From Crocinitomicaceae bacterium (lineage in GTDB: Bacteria > Bacteroidota > Bacteroidia > Flavobacteriales_D > Crocinitomicaceae): 64,000 bases of DNA. The notes beneath the pieces are model-generated. The model was not told the DNA's origin, did not search any database, and saw only the letters and a program-made list of their open reading frames with translations. Within the stretch, counting starts at the first letter, position 1; each line of letters opens with the position of its first letter. Shown here piece after piece: positions 44,719 to 53,693 of this stretch. The stretch covers positions 1-64,000 of the forward strand of contig JAHENC010000003.1 in the NCBI GenBank assembly GCA_024643365.1. The letters run 5' to 3'. Position numbers and translations under genes: made by a program.

Positions 44719-44976
44719 TTACTTACAATCTTCCCTCAATTTCAACAATTCTTCTCCGTTTTTCAAGGCATACATTTCGCAAAGTTTATTTTTGGAAGTA
44801 ATCATTGATTTCAATTTCACACTATCCTTTTTTGTCGCTTTTTGTTGCCATATTTTCTCTGTTAAGGTGTTCACCTCTTTGCTTTTATTCATACATGAGC
44901 AAAACTTCTCATCCGTTCTGTGACAAGAAAGTAGAATGAGCGTTAAGAAGGTAAGGATTACAGGTTTTTTTATCAT
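44719..44976 (-). CDS. Small Cys-containing lipoprotein
   Basis: 85 residues. Signal peptide with lipobox (MIKKPVILTFLTLILLSC, Cys at 18), then a short helical, Lys-rich domain with FCSCMNKSKE and two further Cys (KNKLCEMYA and the C-terminal EDCK), so two disulfides are possible. No family recognised. It is the first gene of the unit with the TIGR01777 protein, and divergent from the S41-like gene. Confidence 0.72.
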   Translation of the reverse strand: MIKKPVILTFLTLILLSCHRTDEKFCSCMNKSKEVNTLTEKIWQQKATKKDSVKLKSMITSKNKLCEMYALKNGEELLKLREDCK

Positions 44977-45049
44977 TTTGCAACGGAAATTTAAGAAATC
45001 AAATGTAGTATTAATTCAACTAATTCTATTATCTTCGAAACACTCTTTC

Positions 45050-46543
45050 ATGCAAAAATATTTCTTCTTTCTTGTTCTAATCATTCTGAATGCATTTCAT
45101 GGAAGCGCACAAGATTGCATCTCTTATTTCCGCTATTCAAAAGATGAAATTAGTGAAGTAAAATTATGTCCAGAAGCTATGAAAGCGGACATTGAACAAT
45201 TGCATGAACATATACTCGAAACACATCCGAATCCTAGTTTATATTGTGGCGTGGAAGCCTTCGTAAGTGGATACAAACAAGCTTTGATGTCCTGTTCAAC
45301 CGAAAAGACAATGTTCGAGTTTATTCAAATTGTGACACGTTATTTGGGAGTGATGAAAGACTCACATACCAATTTAAATCCACGAGATTATTTGTATTTA
45401 GGTCCAAAAGACCGTGCTGTTCTACCGTTTTTTGTTGTGAGAATCGACAAGCGATTTTATTTGGAAAGCATCTACAAAAATGACCTTTCTATTGGAAGTG
45501 AAATACTCCAAATCGATTCATACAGCATGGATAGTTTATTCGCTATCAGTAAACGATTAAGTTTTTCCGAAGGAAATGCGGGAAATGCACAAGAAGAAAT
45601 TGCTCAGCGTATGATTGGAGCTACTTTCAACTTACTACATCGCGCTAATTTAAACGACAAAGCCAAATTTAAGCTTGTCAATCTAAATGGAGATACCATC
45701 GTTGAGGAAGCACATTACGTAAAATCAGGTCACTATTTAAAAGATAGAAGTATCGATTTAAATGGTCCTATTCATTATTTTTTAGACAAGGACAAGCGTT
45801 GCGTGCTAACTATTGAATCCTTTGATCCCATCTCACTCAAGAAATTCAAAAAACAGATTGATGCCTGCTTTTCAGAAATAAAGAAAAACAATGTTCAAGA
45901 ACTGTATATAGATCTAAGAAATAATCTAGGAGGAATGTTACGTGCACAGGAGTACGTTTTGAGTTACTTGAATCTCAGTGGTGCACCATTACAAATGAAT
46001 TACTTGTATAAGAGAAGTCATTTCGACCGCTTTGCTTCGCTTCCATTTTACCAAGAACAGCAATTCAAAAACAGAGCCCAGCGCGTTTATCCAAACGGGC
46101 TGATTAGTCAGGAGTACGATTTTTATCGATCTCCATTGGGGACGACTCGAACTATATTATACTCATATACACCCCAAAATAAACTAGGATATACCTACAC
46201 TGGTAAATGCAGTTTAATTACGAATGGTTCATCTATGTCTGCATCTGTATTATTCGCAGGATGGTTTAAAAGCACGGTAAGGGGAGAAATCATTGGCACT
46301 CAGTGCATGGGTGGAATTGGGGGAACCTTTGGAAACAGTGCACCCTATACCCTTGATCATTCGAATATCCATTTGATGGTCTCTACTTTGAAGTTCACAC
46401 CTAAGGATCGCACTAGTATCGACTTAAAAGCTATCGAACCAGATCACATCATCACGATTAATCGACAGCAATTAATTCAGCAAAAGGACCCTGTCTTAGA
46501 ATATTTGCACATTCAAAAAGAATCAAAAAAGAAAGTAAAGTAA
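45050..46543 (+). CDS. Secreted S41-like (C-terminal processing) peptidase homologue
   Basis: 497 residues from the ATG at 45050, which gives a signal peptide (MQKYFFFLVLIILNAFHGSAQ); the longer upstream frame overlaps the divergent lipoprotein gene. It has the N-terminal helical motif MKADIEQLHEHILETHPNPS, an ELYIDLRNNLGGM core and a catalytic-Ser-like LITNGSSMSASVLFAGWFKS, as in peptidase family S41. The usual downstream GxKTfGK lysine is replaced (GTQCMGGIGGTFG), so catalysis may use another residue or be lost. Periplasmic or surface location. Its last 21 nt overlap the convergent YqaA gene. Confidence 0.8.
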   Translation: MQKYFFFLVLIILNAFHGSAQDCISYFRYSKDEISEVKLCPEAMKADIEQLHEHILETHPNPSLYCGVEAFVSGYKQALMSCSTEKTMFEFIQIVTRYLGVMKDSHTNLNPRDYLYLGPKDRAVLPFFVVRIDKRFYLESIYKNDLSIGSEILQIDSYSMDSLFAISKRLSFSEGNAGNAQEEIAQRMIGATFNLLHRANLNDKAKFKLVNLNGDTIVEEAHYVKSGHYLKDRSIDLNGPIHYFLDKDKRCVLTIESFDPISLKKFKKQIDACFSEIKKNNVQELYIDLRNNLGGMLRAQEYVLSYLNLSGAPLQMNYLYKRSHFDRFASLPFYQEQQFKNRAQRVYPNGLISQEYDFYRSPLGTTRTILYSYTPQNKLGYTYTGKCSLITNGSSMSASVLFAGWFKSTVRGEIIGTQCMGGIGGTFGNSAPYTLDHSNIHLMVSTLKFTPKDRTSIDLKAIEPDHIITINRQQLIQQKDPVLEYLHIQKESKKKVK

Positions 46544-46954
46544 GATAACGATTGCGTAGCGAAGTAGCTTTCCAATCGCAAAAAAGACAAATGTCAAGAA
46601 TTGAGGTGCTCGAAAGAATCCAAGTACGACACCAATTAGATCACCGATTAAAGGAAGCCAAGAAAACAAGGCTAACCAAACACCATATTTATGAACGCGA
46701 TCCTTCCATTGTTCAATTTGTGTTAAACTCACTCGAATTTTTTTGAGCCAAATTGGCTTAGCGAGGTAGCCAATGTAATAATTCAAGATAGCACCAAGTG
46801 TATTTCCTGTTGAGGCGACGAACAAGCAGATCAGCGGGTCGTAATGAAATGAGAGCATTCCGATGAGAAAAGCTTCTGAAGCAACAGGAAGTATCGTCGC
46901 TGCAAAAAAAGCGCTTAAAAACAATCCTATATACCCTACTTCAAATTCCCACAT
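46523..46954 (-). CDS. YqaA-family small membrane protein (DedA/SNARE-associated type)
   Basis: 143 residues with about four hydrophobic segments. The DedA/YqaA pattern is visible: FFAATILPVASEAFLIGML with conserved acidic and Pro residues, GNTLGAILNYYIGY, and GVWLALFSWLPLIGDLIGVVLGF. Homologues of the wider superfamily act in lipid or undecaprenyl-phosphate flipping; the role of YqaA is not settled. A terminator for the upstream T9SS gene lies 8 nt before its start, so it likely needs its own promoter, which I cannot see clearly. Confidence 0.85.
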   Translation of the reverse strand: MWEFEVGYIGLFLSAFFAATILPVASEAFLIGMLSFHYDPLICLFVASTGNTLGAILNYYIGYLAKPIWLKKIRVSLTQIEQWKDRVHKYGVWLALFSWLPLIGDLIGVVLGFFRAPQFLTFVFFAIGKLLRYAIVILLYFLF

Positions 46955-46961
46955 AACAAAA

Positions 46962-46984
46962 AAAGGCCGGATCTACCGGCCTTT
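46962..46984 (-). terminator. Intrinsic terminator of the T9SS cargo gene at 47004
   Basis: Perfect 9-bp stem AAAGGCCGG / CCGGCCTTT with a 5-nt loop, followed on the minus strand by a run of Ts (the a-run at 46958-46964 on the plus strand). It starts 20 nt after the stop codon at 47004. Confidence 0.85.
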
Positions 46985-47003
46985 CAAGATTTTAGTTAAT
47001 CGA

Positions 47004-48836
47004 TTATTTTTTTACGAATTTTTTCGTCAACACTGTTCCGTTTGAAACAATGTTCACGAAGTAAACTCCACTATTCCATTGTGCTGATTCAATTGCAACA
47101 TTGTGCGTTCCTGAAGCCAATTGGTTTAATGATGTATTTTGAACTTCTTTTCCTGCAACATCCAAAACAGTAACTGATACATCCGAAGCATTCAATAATT
47201 CAAATTGCAAAGATGCAACACCATTAGAAGGATTCGGCATAATCACTACTTGTTGTACTTGCTCAATTTCTTCTGTTCCTAAAACTGGATCAAAATTCAA
47301 ACGAACGTATGGTGTTGAAGTTTGATAAAACAAAGTTGAAGTTGTAATATCGTTACCATCTAATAAGAAAGATGTTTGTGCCGGTGAAGTACCTGCATTT
47401 GAAACTTTTAATCCACTAGTATAAGAACCAACAACGGCTAAATACGTTGTTCCAGCAGTAACATTTACGTATGGGTCAAGTTCTACAACCAAGTTCGTAT
47501 TCAAGTTATTAGCAGCTAATACTAACGGTGCAGATTCTGATTCATATACGAAGTCTCCCGAAACTGGATCAATAGAGTACAACTTTGTGTAGATTTCTGT
47601 TCCGACAGTTGCGCCATTTGTTCCACCTGGGAGGCGAACGTTGATTGCTTTTACTAAATCGTCTTGGAAAATATCATATAAGTTTCCTGTTTCGAAACCA
47701 TTTGTTCCATTAGATGTACTTCCAGAAACAACATTGTTATCACGTGCGTAAATGAAGTTCGAAACATTGAAGGTGATATCTGACAAAACATTATTTGCAG
47801 AAACGTCATCTGTAGAATCAGAAGTAATATTGCGTGTTACTGTGTAAGAACCTACTGTAGCAGCTGGAGTGAATTGTGTAGCTACTGAAACATTTAACGT
47901 ATCCAAAGATACAATTGAAACTGGGGCACTAGAGCCTACAAAAGCTCCGCTATTTACATTCACGTTTAATTTAACGTTAGATTGATTGTTTACACCACCG
48001 TTAAAGATATCAGCTGAGAAATCAATTGGAGCGACTTGTGCTGTTGGAATTTGGTAGTAATGAAGTCCTACTGAACCCCAATCTGTACCCGTTACAGCAA
48101 GATCATTTGTTGCGTTTGTAACCAATTTCACATCATCAATGTACCAACCGTAAGTAATCCATACATTTGGATTTGTTGCTGAATTAGGATAGTTCGTTGT
48201 CCATTGAAAACGAATCCAAAGTTGACTTGGAGTACCTGTTAAAAACGGAGCTAAGTTCAAAGATTTTGAATCCGGATTCGCATATGCTGAACCACCAGAA
48301 GCAGAAAGAACTGATTTATCTAAGTTGTTTCCAACAGAAACCCAAGTAGTTCCATTGGTACTGATTAACATTTCTTGCAAGTCATTGAAACGTGCGCCAT
48401 ACTGATTAAACATCAAAGAGATTTGATTTGAACCACCAAGTGTTGCAACATCAATTGGAGTTGCAGTTGTCATCGTGTAAACAACGTTCAACGCTTGAGT
48501 AGCTGCTTGTGCATCACCATTCACTAATTCCGCATAGTTTCCACCTGAAGTAGAATTAATTCCTGCTGATGATGCCCACCAACCTTCAGATGTGTTATTG
48601 ATATTCCAACCAAAGTCGATCCCAGTTTGACCATTGTTATCTATTGTCCAGTTTGCTGGGGTAGAAAAGTCATCGGACCAAATCGTTACACCTAAGGCTT
48701 TTTCTGTCGATTCAATTGATTCAGCGTGAATTGGTGCCTTAACCAAATCTTGAAACGTTGCTAATTTAGGGGCAATTTGAGCTTGAGCAGCCATTGAAGA
48801 CGCAAATGCGAAAGCCGAAAGTATAAGTTTTTTCAT
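47004..48836 (-). CDS. Secreted T9SS cargo protein with choice-of-anchor-like and beta-sandwich domains
   Basis: 610 residues from the ATG at 48836, giving the signal peptide MKKLILSAFAFASSMAAQAQ. Residues ~45-245 resemble a jelly-roll domain of the choice-of-anchor J/MAM type (IWSDDFSTPANWTIDNNG, WWASSAGIN, WYIDDVKLV). The middle has CARDB-like beta-sandwich repeats. The C-terminal ~75 residues are a T9SS type A sorting domain (VVIMPNPSNGVASLQ, WNSGVYFVNIVSNGT, KKFVKK). It is monocistronic, with a full promoter and a strong terminator, which suggests high expression. Function unknown; no catalytic domain is visible. Confidence 0.88.
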   Translation of the reverse strand: MKKLILSAFAFASSMAAQAQIAPKLATFQDLVKAPIHAESIESTEKALGVTIWSDDFSTPANWTIDNNGQTGIDFGWNINNTSEGWWASSAGINSTSGGNYAELVNGDAQAATQALNVVYTMTTATPIDVATLGGSNQISLMFNQYGARFNDLQEMLISTNGTTWVSVGNNLDKSVLSASGGSAYANPDSKSLNLAPFLTGTPSQLWIRFQWTTNYPNSATNPNVWITYGWYIDDVKLVTNATNDLAVTGTDWGSVGLHYYQIPTAQVAPIDFSADIFNGGVNNQSNVKLNVNVNSGAFVGSSAPVSIVSLDTLNVSVATQFTPAATVGSYTVTRNITSDSTDDVSANNVLSDITFNVSNFIYARDNNVVSGSTSNGTNGFETGNLYDIFQDDLVKAINVRLPGGTNGATVGTEIYTKLYSIDPVSGDFVYESESAPLVLAANNLNTNLVVELDPYVNVTAGTTYLAVVGSYTSGLKVSNAGTSPAQTSFLLDGNDITTSTLFYQTSTPYVRLNFDPVLGTEEIEQVQQVVIMPNPSNGVASLQFELLNASDVSVTVLDVAGKEVQNTSLNQLASGTHNVAIESAQWNSGVYFVNIVSNGTVLTKKFVKK

Positions 48837-48857
48837 TTTATTAGTTTTTCTTGATAT

Positions 48858-48887
48858 CAAATATACAAACTATTTCCTATCCTTCAA
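48858..48887 (-). promoter_or_regulatory. Full Bacteroidota promoter TTG-N19-TATATTTG
   Basis: TTG (48885-48887, minus) and TATATTTG (48858-48865) with exactly 19 nt between, 21 nt before the T9SS cargo ATG at 48836. It overlaps the 3' end of the omega-amidase gene. Confidence 0.75.
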
Positions 48888-49643
48888 AAAAGGTAATTGA
48901 ATGCGCAACTCTTGAATTTCGGACCATGACAAGGAACATTTTTGAACAGATTCTTGATCATCCAATTTCAAAAAGTTAGTCCCTAGTCCATTAAAAACTG
49001 CAGTTGCTCCAGGATAGACAATTTCATTGCCATCAATACCCACCCGATTTACGCCAATTGTGTAGCATTGATTTTCAATGGCACGTGCTTGAAGTAAAGT
49101 TGACCAATGAAGAAGGCGTTTTTTTGGCCAATTAGCGACGTATAAGAGTACATCATACGCTGCTTGACCATTCTCTTCTATTCGATTTCGAATGAGCTCT
49201 GGAAAACGCAAATCATAACAAATTTGCATGTTTATTTTCCAGCCATTGTATGCTACAATTGTTTCCTTTGTTCCTTCCGTGAATACTTCGTCTTCTCCAC
49301 CTAGTCCAAAAGACCTACGTTTGTCATAGATAGAAACCTTTCCAGAAGGTTCTACAAATACTCCACGGTTAAAGAAATGGTTATTCTCACGAACCATCAA
49401 TGAAGTATATATGGCAGAATGATGTTTACTTGACCAATTCTTTAATACATTCAAGGCCTTATTATCGTTCCACTCGTCGGCAAGTTCTGTATTCATAGAA
49501 AACCCAGTATGAAACATTTCCGGTAAAATAATGAGGTCAGAATTCTCGGAATGTTGAAGCAGATTTTCAATGCGTCGATAATTCTCAGAAATATTTTCCC
49601 AGGCTTGATCGAATTGAATAAGAGTAATGGTTAAATCTTGCAT
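48870..49643 (-). CDS. Omega-amidase (nitrilase superfamily, YafV/Nit2-like)
   Basis: 257 residues, the YafV length. The nitrilase catalytic triad is visible: Glu in LPEMFHTGFS, Lys in YDKRRSF and Cys in MQICYDLRFPEL. The family hydrolyses alpha-ketoglutaramate and related omega-amides. Its start overlaps the aminotransferase gene by 13 nt; transaminases of that type produce exactly these alpha-keto omega-amides from glutamine, so the two genes probably form a glutamine transaminase/omega-amidase salvage pair. Confidence 0.9.
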   Translation of the reverse strand: MQDLTITLIQFDQAWENISENYRRIENLLQHSENSDLIILPEMFHTGFSMNTELADEWNDNKALNVLKNWSSKHHSAIYTSLMVRENNHFFNRGVFVEPSGKVSIYDKRRSFGLGGEDEVFTEGTKETIVAYNGWKINMQICYDLRFPELIRNRIEENGQAAYDVLLYVANWPKKRLLHWSTLLQARAIENQCYTIGVNRVGIDGNEIVYPGATAVFNGLGTNFLKLDDQESVQKCSLSWSEIQELRIQLPFLKDRK

Positions 49644-50758
49644 AATCTTTGTGCTGCTGAAGAAAGGGTTTCTTGATCTTTCGCAAAACAGAAACGAATA
49701 AGTTGACGATCTGTTAAATCCGCATTAAACACGGAAAGGGGAATACTAGCCACTCCATATTCCCTTGTAATTCGTTTACAAAAATCGACATCCGATTCAT
49801 CTGAAATGTTCTCGAAGGATGCCACTTGAAAGTAAGAGCCATCTGAGGATAGTAATTTAAAACGACTTGAAGATATTTGCTCCCTGAAGAAGTCTCTTTT
49901 TTCTTGGTAAAACAGACCCAATTGATGAAGGTTTGTTTCCGGTAAGTAACTTGCCAACGCCGCTTGCGCAGGACTATTAACAGAAAAAACCATAAACTGA
50001 TGTACCTTCTGAATTTCAGCCATCACCGTATCTGGCGCTGTCAAATACCCGATTTTCCATCCTGTAATATGAAATGTCTTCCCAAAAGAAGATACAACAA
50101 TAGATCTATCTTTCAATCCTTCTACTTGATGCGCAGAGATGTGTTTCTTTTCAAAGGAAATGAATTCATACACTTCGTCCGATAAAACCCAAAGGTTTGG
50201 AAAATCATTCAGTAGATTTTGGAGTTCAACAAAATCGTTTTTATCCCAAACTCTTCCACTAGGATTATGTGGATTATTTGTGATAATAAGCTTTGTTTTA
50301 TTATTCACCCTAGAGCGAATGTGGTCCCAATCTGGTAAGAACTCTACATTAAGTGGTATGCGAACAGGTTTTGCACCTGAAAGAATGACCGGACTTTCAT
50401 AACAATCATAACTAGGATCCAATATTATTACCTCTTCACCTGGATGAACCAATGCTTGAATCGTAGCAAATATTGCCTGTGTTGCTCCAGCAGTAATTAA
50501 TACATTTTTAGCGTCTAATACACGTTGATAATGTAACTTGATTTTCAACACGATTTGTTCTCTTAACTCCAATAAGCCAGTCATAGGAGCATATTGATGA
50601 ACATTCCCTTGCATTTCTTTTTGTATTAAAGAAATGAGGCGTTGATCAACAGGAAAGTTTGGGAAGCCTTGAGATAAATTTATGGCCTGACATTCATTCG
50701 CCAAAGCAGACATCACCGAAAAGATGGTTGTCCCTACATGCGGTAATTTTGATTTCAC
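49631..50758 (-). CDS. PLP aminotransferase, methionine/glutamine transaminase-like (YbdL type)
   Basis: 375 residues from a GTG start. Class I/II aminotransferase fold: INLSQGFPNFP near the N-terminus, GATQAIFATIQALVHPGEEV, NNPHNPSGRVW, LSDEVYEF and the PLP Lys in SSFGKTFHITGWKIGYL. This wording fits YbdL/kynurenine-aminotransferase-like enzymes that use methionine, aromatic residues or glutamine. The overlap with the omega-amidase gene supports glutamine as amino donor. Lies 26 nt downstream of the OmpA-family gene. Confidence 0.9.
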   Translation of the reverse strand: MKSKLPHVGTTIFSVMSALANECQAINLSQGFPNFPVDQRLISLIQKEMQGNVHQYAPMTGLLELREQIVLKIKLHYQRVLDAKNVLITAGATQAIFATIQALVHPGEEVIILDPSYDCYESPVILSGAKPVRIPLNVEFLPDWDHIRSRVNNKTKLIITNNPHNPSGRVWDKNDFVELQNLLNDFPNLWVLSDEVYEFISFEKKHISAHQVEGLKDRSIVVSSFGKTFHITGWKIGYLTAPDTVMAEIQKVHQFMVFSVNSPAQAALASYLPETNLHQLGLFYQEKRDFFREQISSSRFKLLSSDGSYFQVASFENISDESDVDFCKRITREYGVASIPLSVFNADLTDRQLIRFCFAKDQETLSSAAQRLCKI

Positions 50759-50784
50759 AAGTTGTGATTAATGAAAATGATTGA

Positions 50785-52734
50785 CTAATCTTTTGTCAAC
50801 TTCTTCGCTTGTTCAATACTGATTCGCTTTCCGTTATCAAAAGCAATAATGAAAGCTTGAGCATATCCATTTTGACGCATTTTGTCTTGGAACAAGACTG
50901 CTTCCTTCAACGTTTTGAATGCACCACCTAGGCAATATTTGTATGTATTATCTTGTTGGTACTCGTAAACATCCTGTGTTTTGTATTTTACCGTAGCATT
51001 CGGAATTTGAGCAACACTTGATTCTACCTGTACACGAAAGACAACACCTTCGGCATCTGTTTCTGTTGGCGTAATTCTGAAATCAGCTTCATCATCCGAA
51101 TTGAACGTGAAATTGCGATTGCCATTCGACGGAAGTGCCGAACCAACTTTTGGTTTCATGTTATTACTTCCAGTCGAGATGTTCAAACTCTTTATTGTGA
51201 ATTCTGTTCTACGATTTAATTGATTTTCCTCTTCCGTACATTTCGAACGAATTTTTCCTTCACACGGACAATCCACCTTCAAAACAGTTTCACCATACCC
51301 TTTAAACGAAATACGATCAGGATTGGAGATACGTGCCTTTATGTAATTTGCCGCTGACAATGCACGACGATTAGATAAATCCAAATTGTAAAGCTTAGGT
51401 CCACGGCAATCTGTATGTGATCCTAACTCGATTTCAATTTTCGCGTGTTTATTCATGAACGTTACGACCTTATCTAATTCAATAATTGCATCTTGTCTTA
51501 AATCAGCTTTATCGAAATCATAATAAATTGATTTAAGACCTAGTAATTCATTGATGATCATATCAATTGAAAGGGGCTCAAGATTCAAGTCTACTAAATC
51601 AGCAACATTGATCTGAATGGTATCCTTAGCAGTTATCGTAAAATCTACTTCTTTAGCAATATACCCATCTTTTTCCATGGATATTTTTAGTTTTCTTACT
51701 GCGTTCAATGGAATACTATCTAAAGTTTGCAAGAAACTTCCCAATTCATCCGTTGATCCTTGGAAAAGAATCAATCCTGTTGAATCATCGACTACTTTCA
51801 CAGAAACGTCAGCAATGGCTTCACCAGAATTTTTATCCTTCACAACGTAAGCCAATTGAACATCTACAAAAAGATCGATTAACTTGAACTCGTAAATATC
51901 ATCAGTCACACCATTGTTTGCGCGATTTGATGTAATGTAACCTGATTTTTTATCATTGAACATAATGGCTAAGTCATCATATTTGGAGTTAAATTTCTCT
52001 CCCATATTTTTGACTTCGAAATTTTCCATCACAAAAAGGTCATAGCCACCAATTGTAGTAAACGCGTTGGAGGTAAAGTAAAGTTTATTGTCAAAGATCA
52101 AAGGAAAACAATCATGACCTTTAGAATTGACATAGCGTACTAATTCTTTATCCCCGAATTTTTTTCCATCGAAATTTGCGCGATAGATGTCCATTCCTCC
52201 TAAACCACCAGGCATATCTGAAACAAAGTAAAGTACTTTGTTCTTTTCATCGTAAAATGGATGAGTTACATTAAAGTTGTCATTGTTAAATGGAACTGGA
52301 ATCGGTTTGCTCCATTCTCCTTTATCATTCTTTGTTGAATAGTGAATCGTTAATTTCTCGTATTCATTTGATCCAAAATTGTTGGTAAAAAACAAAAGAT
52401 TACCAGCTGCATTTGAACTAATAGGCCCATCAAAATAACATGAATTCACATTAAGTAAACCCTTTGTTTCGGCACTTACTAATTTTGCGTCTTTCGTCTT
52501 ACAACCTTCCACCTCGTATAAATCCGAATACGGTTTTTTTGTGTATGGATCCATCATGATGTCCTCACATGGATCTTTCGAAGCAGATAAGACATACAGT
52601 TTATCTCCTATTTTTCTTGTTCCAAAATCATCAAATGAAGTATTGAAACAAGCAGGCGTTAATTGTACATCATACTGACCAAAGATTGACCCTGCAGCAA
52701 GAAAAACAAGAATGGTGGTTAAAACGAAGCGCAT
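50785..52734 (-). CDS. OmpA-family protein with PD40 propeller and SPOR-like C-terminus
   Basis: 649 residues. Signal peptide MRFVLTTILVFLAAGSIFGQ; PD40/WD40-like repeats at residues ~100-260 (LYFVSDMPGGLGGMDIYRA, LYFTSNAFTTIGGYDLFV); a carboxypeptidase-regulatory-like domain (~295-385); an OmpA peptidoglycan-binding domain (~400-505) with FDKADLRQDA and HTDCRGPKLYNLDLSNRRA; and a C-terminal SPOR-like segment (GGAFKTLKEAVLFQDKMRQ, AFIIAFDNGKRIS). It lies 17 nt after a PorP/SprF gene. Such proteins are frequent partners of PorP/SprF and giant adhesins, possibly linking the T9SS outer-membrane parts to peptidoglycan. Confidence 0.92.
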   Translation of the reverse strand: MRFVLTTILVFLAAGSIFGQYDVQLTPACFNTSFDDFGTRKIGDKLYVLSASKDPCEDIMMDPYTKKPYSDLYEVEGCKTKDAKLVSAETKGLLNVNSCYFDGPISSNAAGNLLFFTNNFGSNEYEKLTIHYSTKNDKGEWSKPIPVPFNNDNFNVTHPFYDEKNKVLYFVSDMPGGLGGMDIYRANFDGKKFGDKELVRYVNSKGHDCFPLIFDNKLYFTSNAFTTIGGYDLFVMENFEVKNMGEKFNSKYDDLAIMFNDKKSGYITSNRANNGVTDDIYEFKLIDLFVDVQLAYVVKDKNSGEAIADVSVKVVDDSTGLILFQGSTDELGSFLQTLDSIPLNAVRKLKISMEKDGYIAKEVDFTITAKDTIQINVADLVDLNLEPLSIDMIINELLGLKSIYYDFDKADLRQDAIIELDKVVTFMNKHAKIEIELGSHTDCRGPKLYNLDLSNRRALSAANYIKARISNPDRISFKGYGETVLKVDCPCEGKIRSKCTEEENQLNRRTEFTIKSLNISTGSNNMKPKVGSALPSNGNRNFTFNSDDEADFRITPTETDAEGVVFRVQVESSVAQIPNATVKYKTQDVYEYQQDNTYKYCLGGAFKTLKEAVLFQDKMRQNGYAQAFIIAFDNGKRISIEQAKKLTKD

Positions 52735-52751
52735 CAGCTAGTGTCTATTTA

Positions 52752-53672
52752 TCAGTTGAAGAAACGAGGTCCTTGACAACGACTTGTGTTATTATTGAAT
52801 TTCCAACGCAAAGCAATTTCATGAGATTGAACACTCACTTTATTCAAGTTTGACATTGGGAAAGTATAGGAGTAACCTAAGTAGAAGCGATTATTGATAT
52901 CATAACCAACGATTCCACCAATCGCGCTATTTAACTGATAGCTTACACCAAAATCTAAGCCCATTTTATGTGTCATGATCGCGTTTAAATCAACAGTCCA
53001 AGGTAAACCTTCCATATATCTAGCTACCACATTTGGACGCAATTGCCAAGATGCATTTAATGGAATTGTTCCACCCATGTATCCAAGGTATCCTCCGCGA
53101 TTATCCACATACAATAACATGTTTCTATCAAGGAAGTCCATTTTACCAACACGAGGTTGAGCTGCTCCAATAAAGAAGTTTTTATGGTATAGCAATACAC
53201 CCCATCCAGCGTTGAATGTCAACCCTGTTGTAAGGTTTGACATCATGTCCGGATCAAACGGTTGAGTTGTTACTAAATCAGTTAAGTTCACTGTTGTATT
53301 TCCTGCAATCGCACGAAGTCCAAGAGACAATCTCCATGTATTTGACAACTTCAAGTGATATGCGCCATTGATGGCAAATTGAGTTGTTTTAACTGGACCT
53401 AATTCATCCTGCAATAACGTAGCACCAATTCCAAAATTCTTTAAAATATTAAAGTTTCCTGAAAGGGTAATTGTTTTCGGAGCGCCCTTAAATCCTCCCC
53501 ACTGTGCATTTGCCAATGTTGAAATGTCATTATAAGAATTAGCTCCAGCCTGCGCAGGATTCAGCATCAACGCATTGAACTGATTTTGTCTGTAGTTTGG
53601 ATCTTGTCCTAGCGCTTGAAAAGAAGCTATTACAATTCCTAATGCGACGATTATGCTATTTGTCTTTTTCAT
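52752..53672 (-). CDS. PorP/SprF-family outer-membrane protein
   Basis: 306 residues, the usual length. Signal peptide MKKTNSIIVALGIVIASFQALGQ, then the family's N-terminal signature DPNYRQNQFNALMLNPAQAG, repeated barrel strands (GVLLYHKNFFIGAAQPRV, IVGYDINNRFYLGYSYTF) and a C-terminal barrel strand (HEIALRWKFNN). SprF-type barrels are needed for secretion and surface attachment of T9SS proteins with type B sorting domains, in F. johnsoniae of SprB. It follows the giant adhesin gene by 21 nt, so it is most likely its cognate partner. Confidence 0.94.
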   Translation of the reverse strand: MKKTNSIIVALGIVIASFQALGQDPNYRQNQFNALMLNPAQAGANSYNDISTLANAQWGGFKGAPKTITLSGNFNILKNFGIGATLLQDELGPVKTTQFAINGAYHLKLSNTWRLSLGLRAIAGNTTVNLTDLVTTQPFDPDMMSNLTTGLTFNAGWGVLLYHKNFFIGAAQPRVGKMDFLDRNMLLYVDNRGGYLGYMGGTIPLNASWQLRPNVVARYMEGLPWTVDLNAIMTHKMGLDFGVSYQLNSAIGGIVGYDINNRFYLGYSYTFPMSNLNKVSVQSHEIALRWKFNNNTSRCQGPRFFN

Positions 53673-53693
53673 ATCAATTGTTATCTATGAATT

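Noticed and set aside
44936-45049. Longer N-terminus for the S41-like protein
   Set aside because: It overlaps the divergent lipoprotein gene, and the signal peptide begins only at the ATG at 45050.
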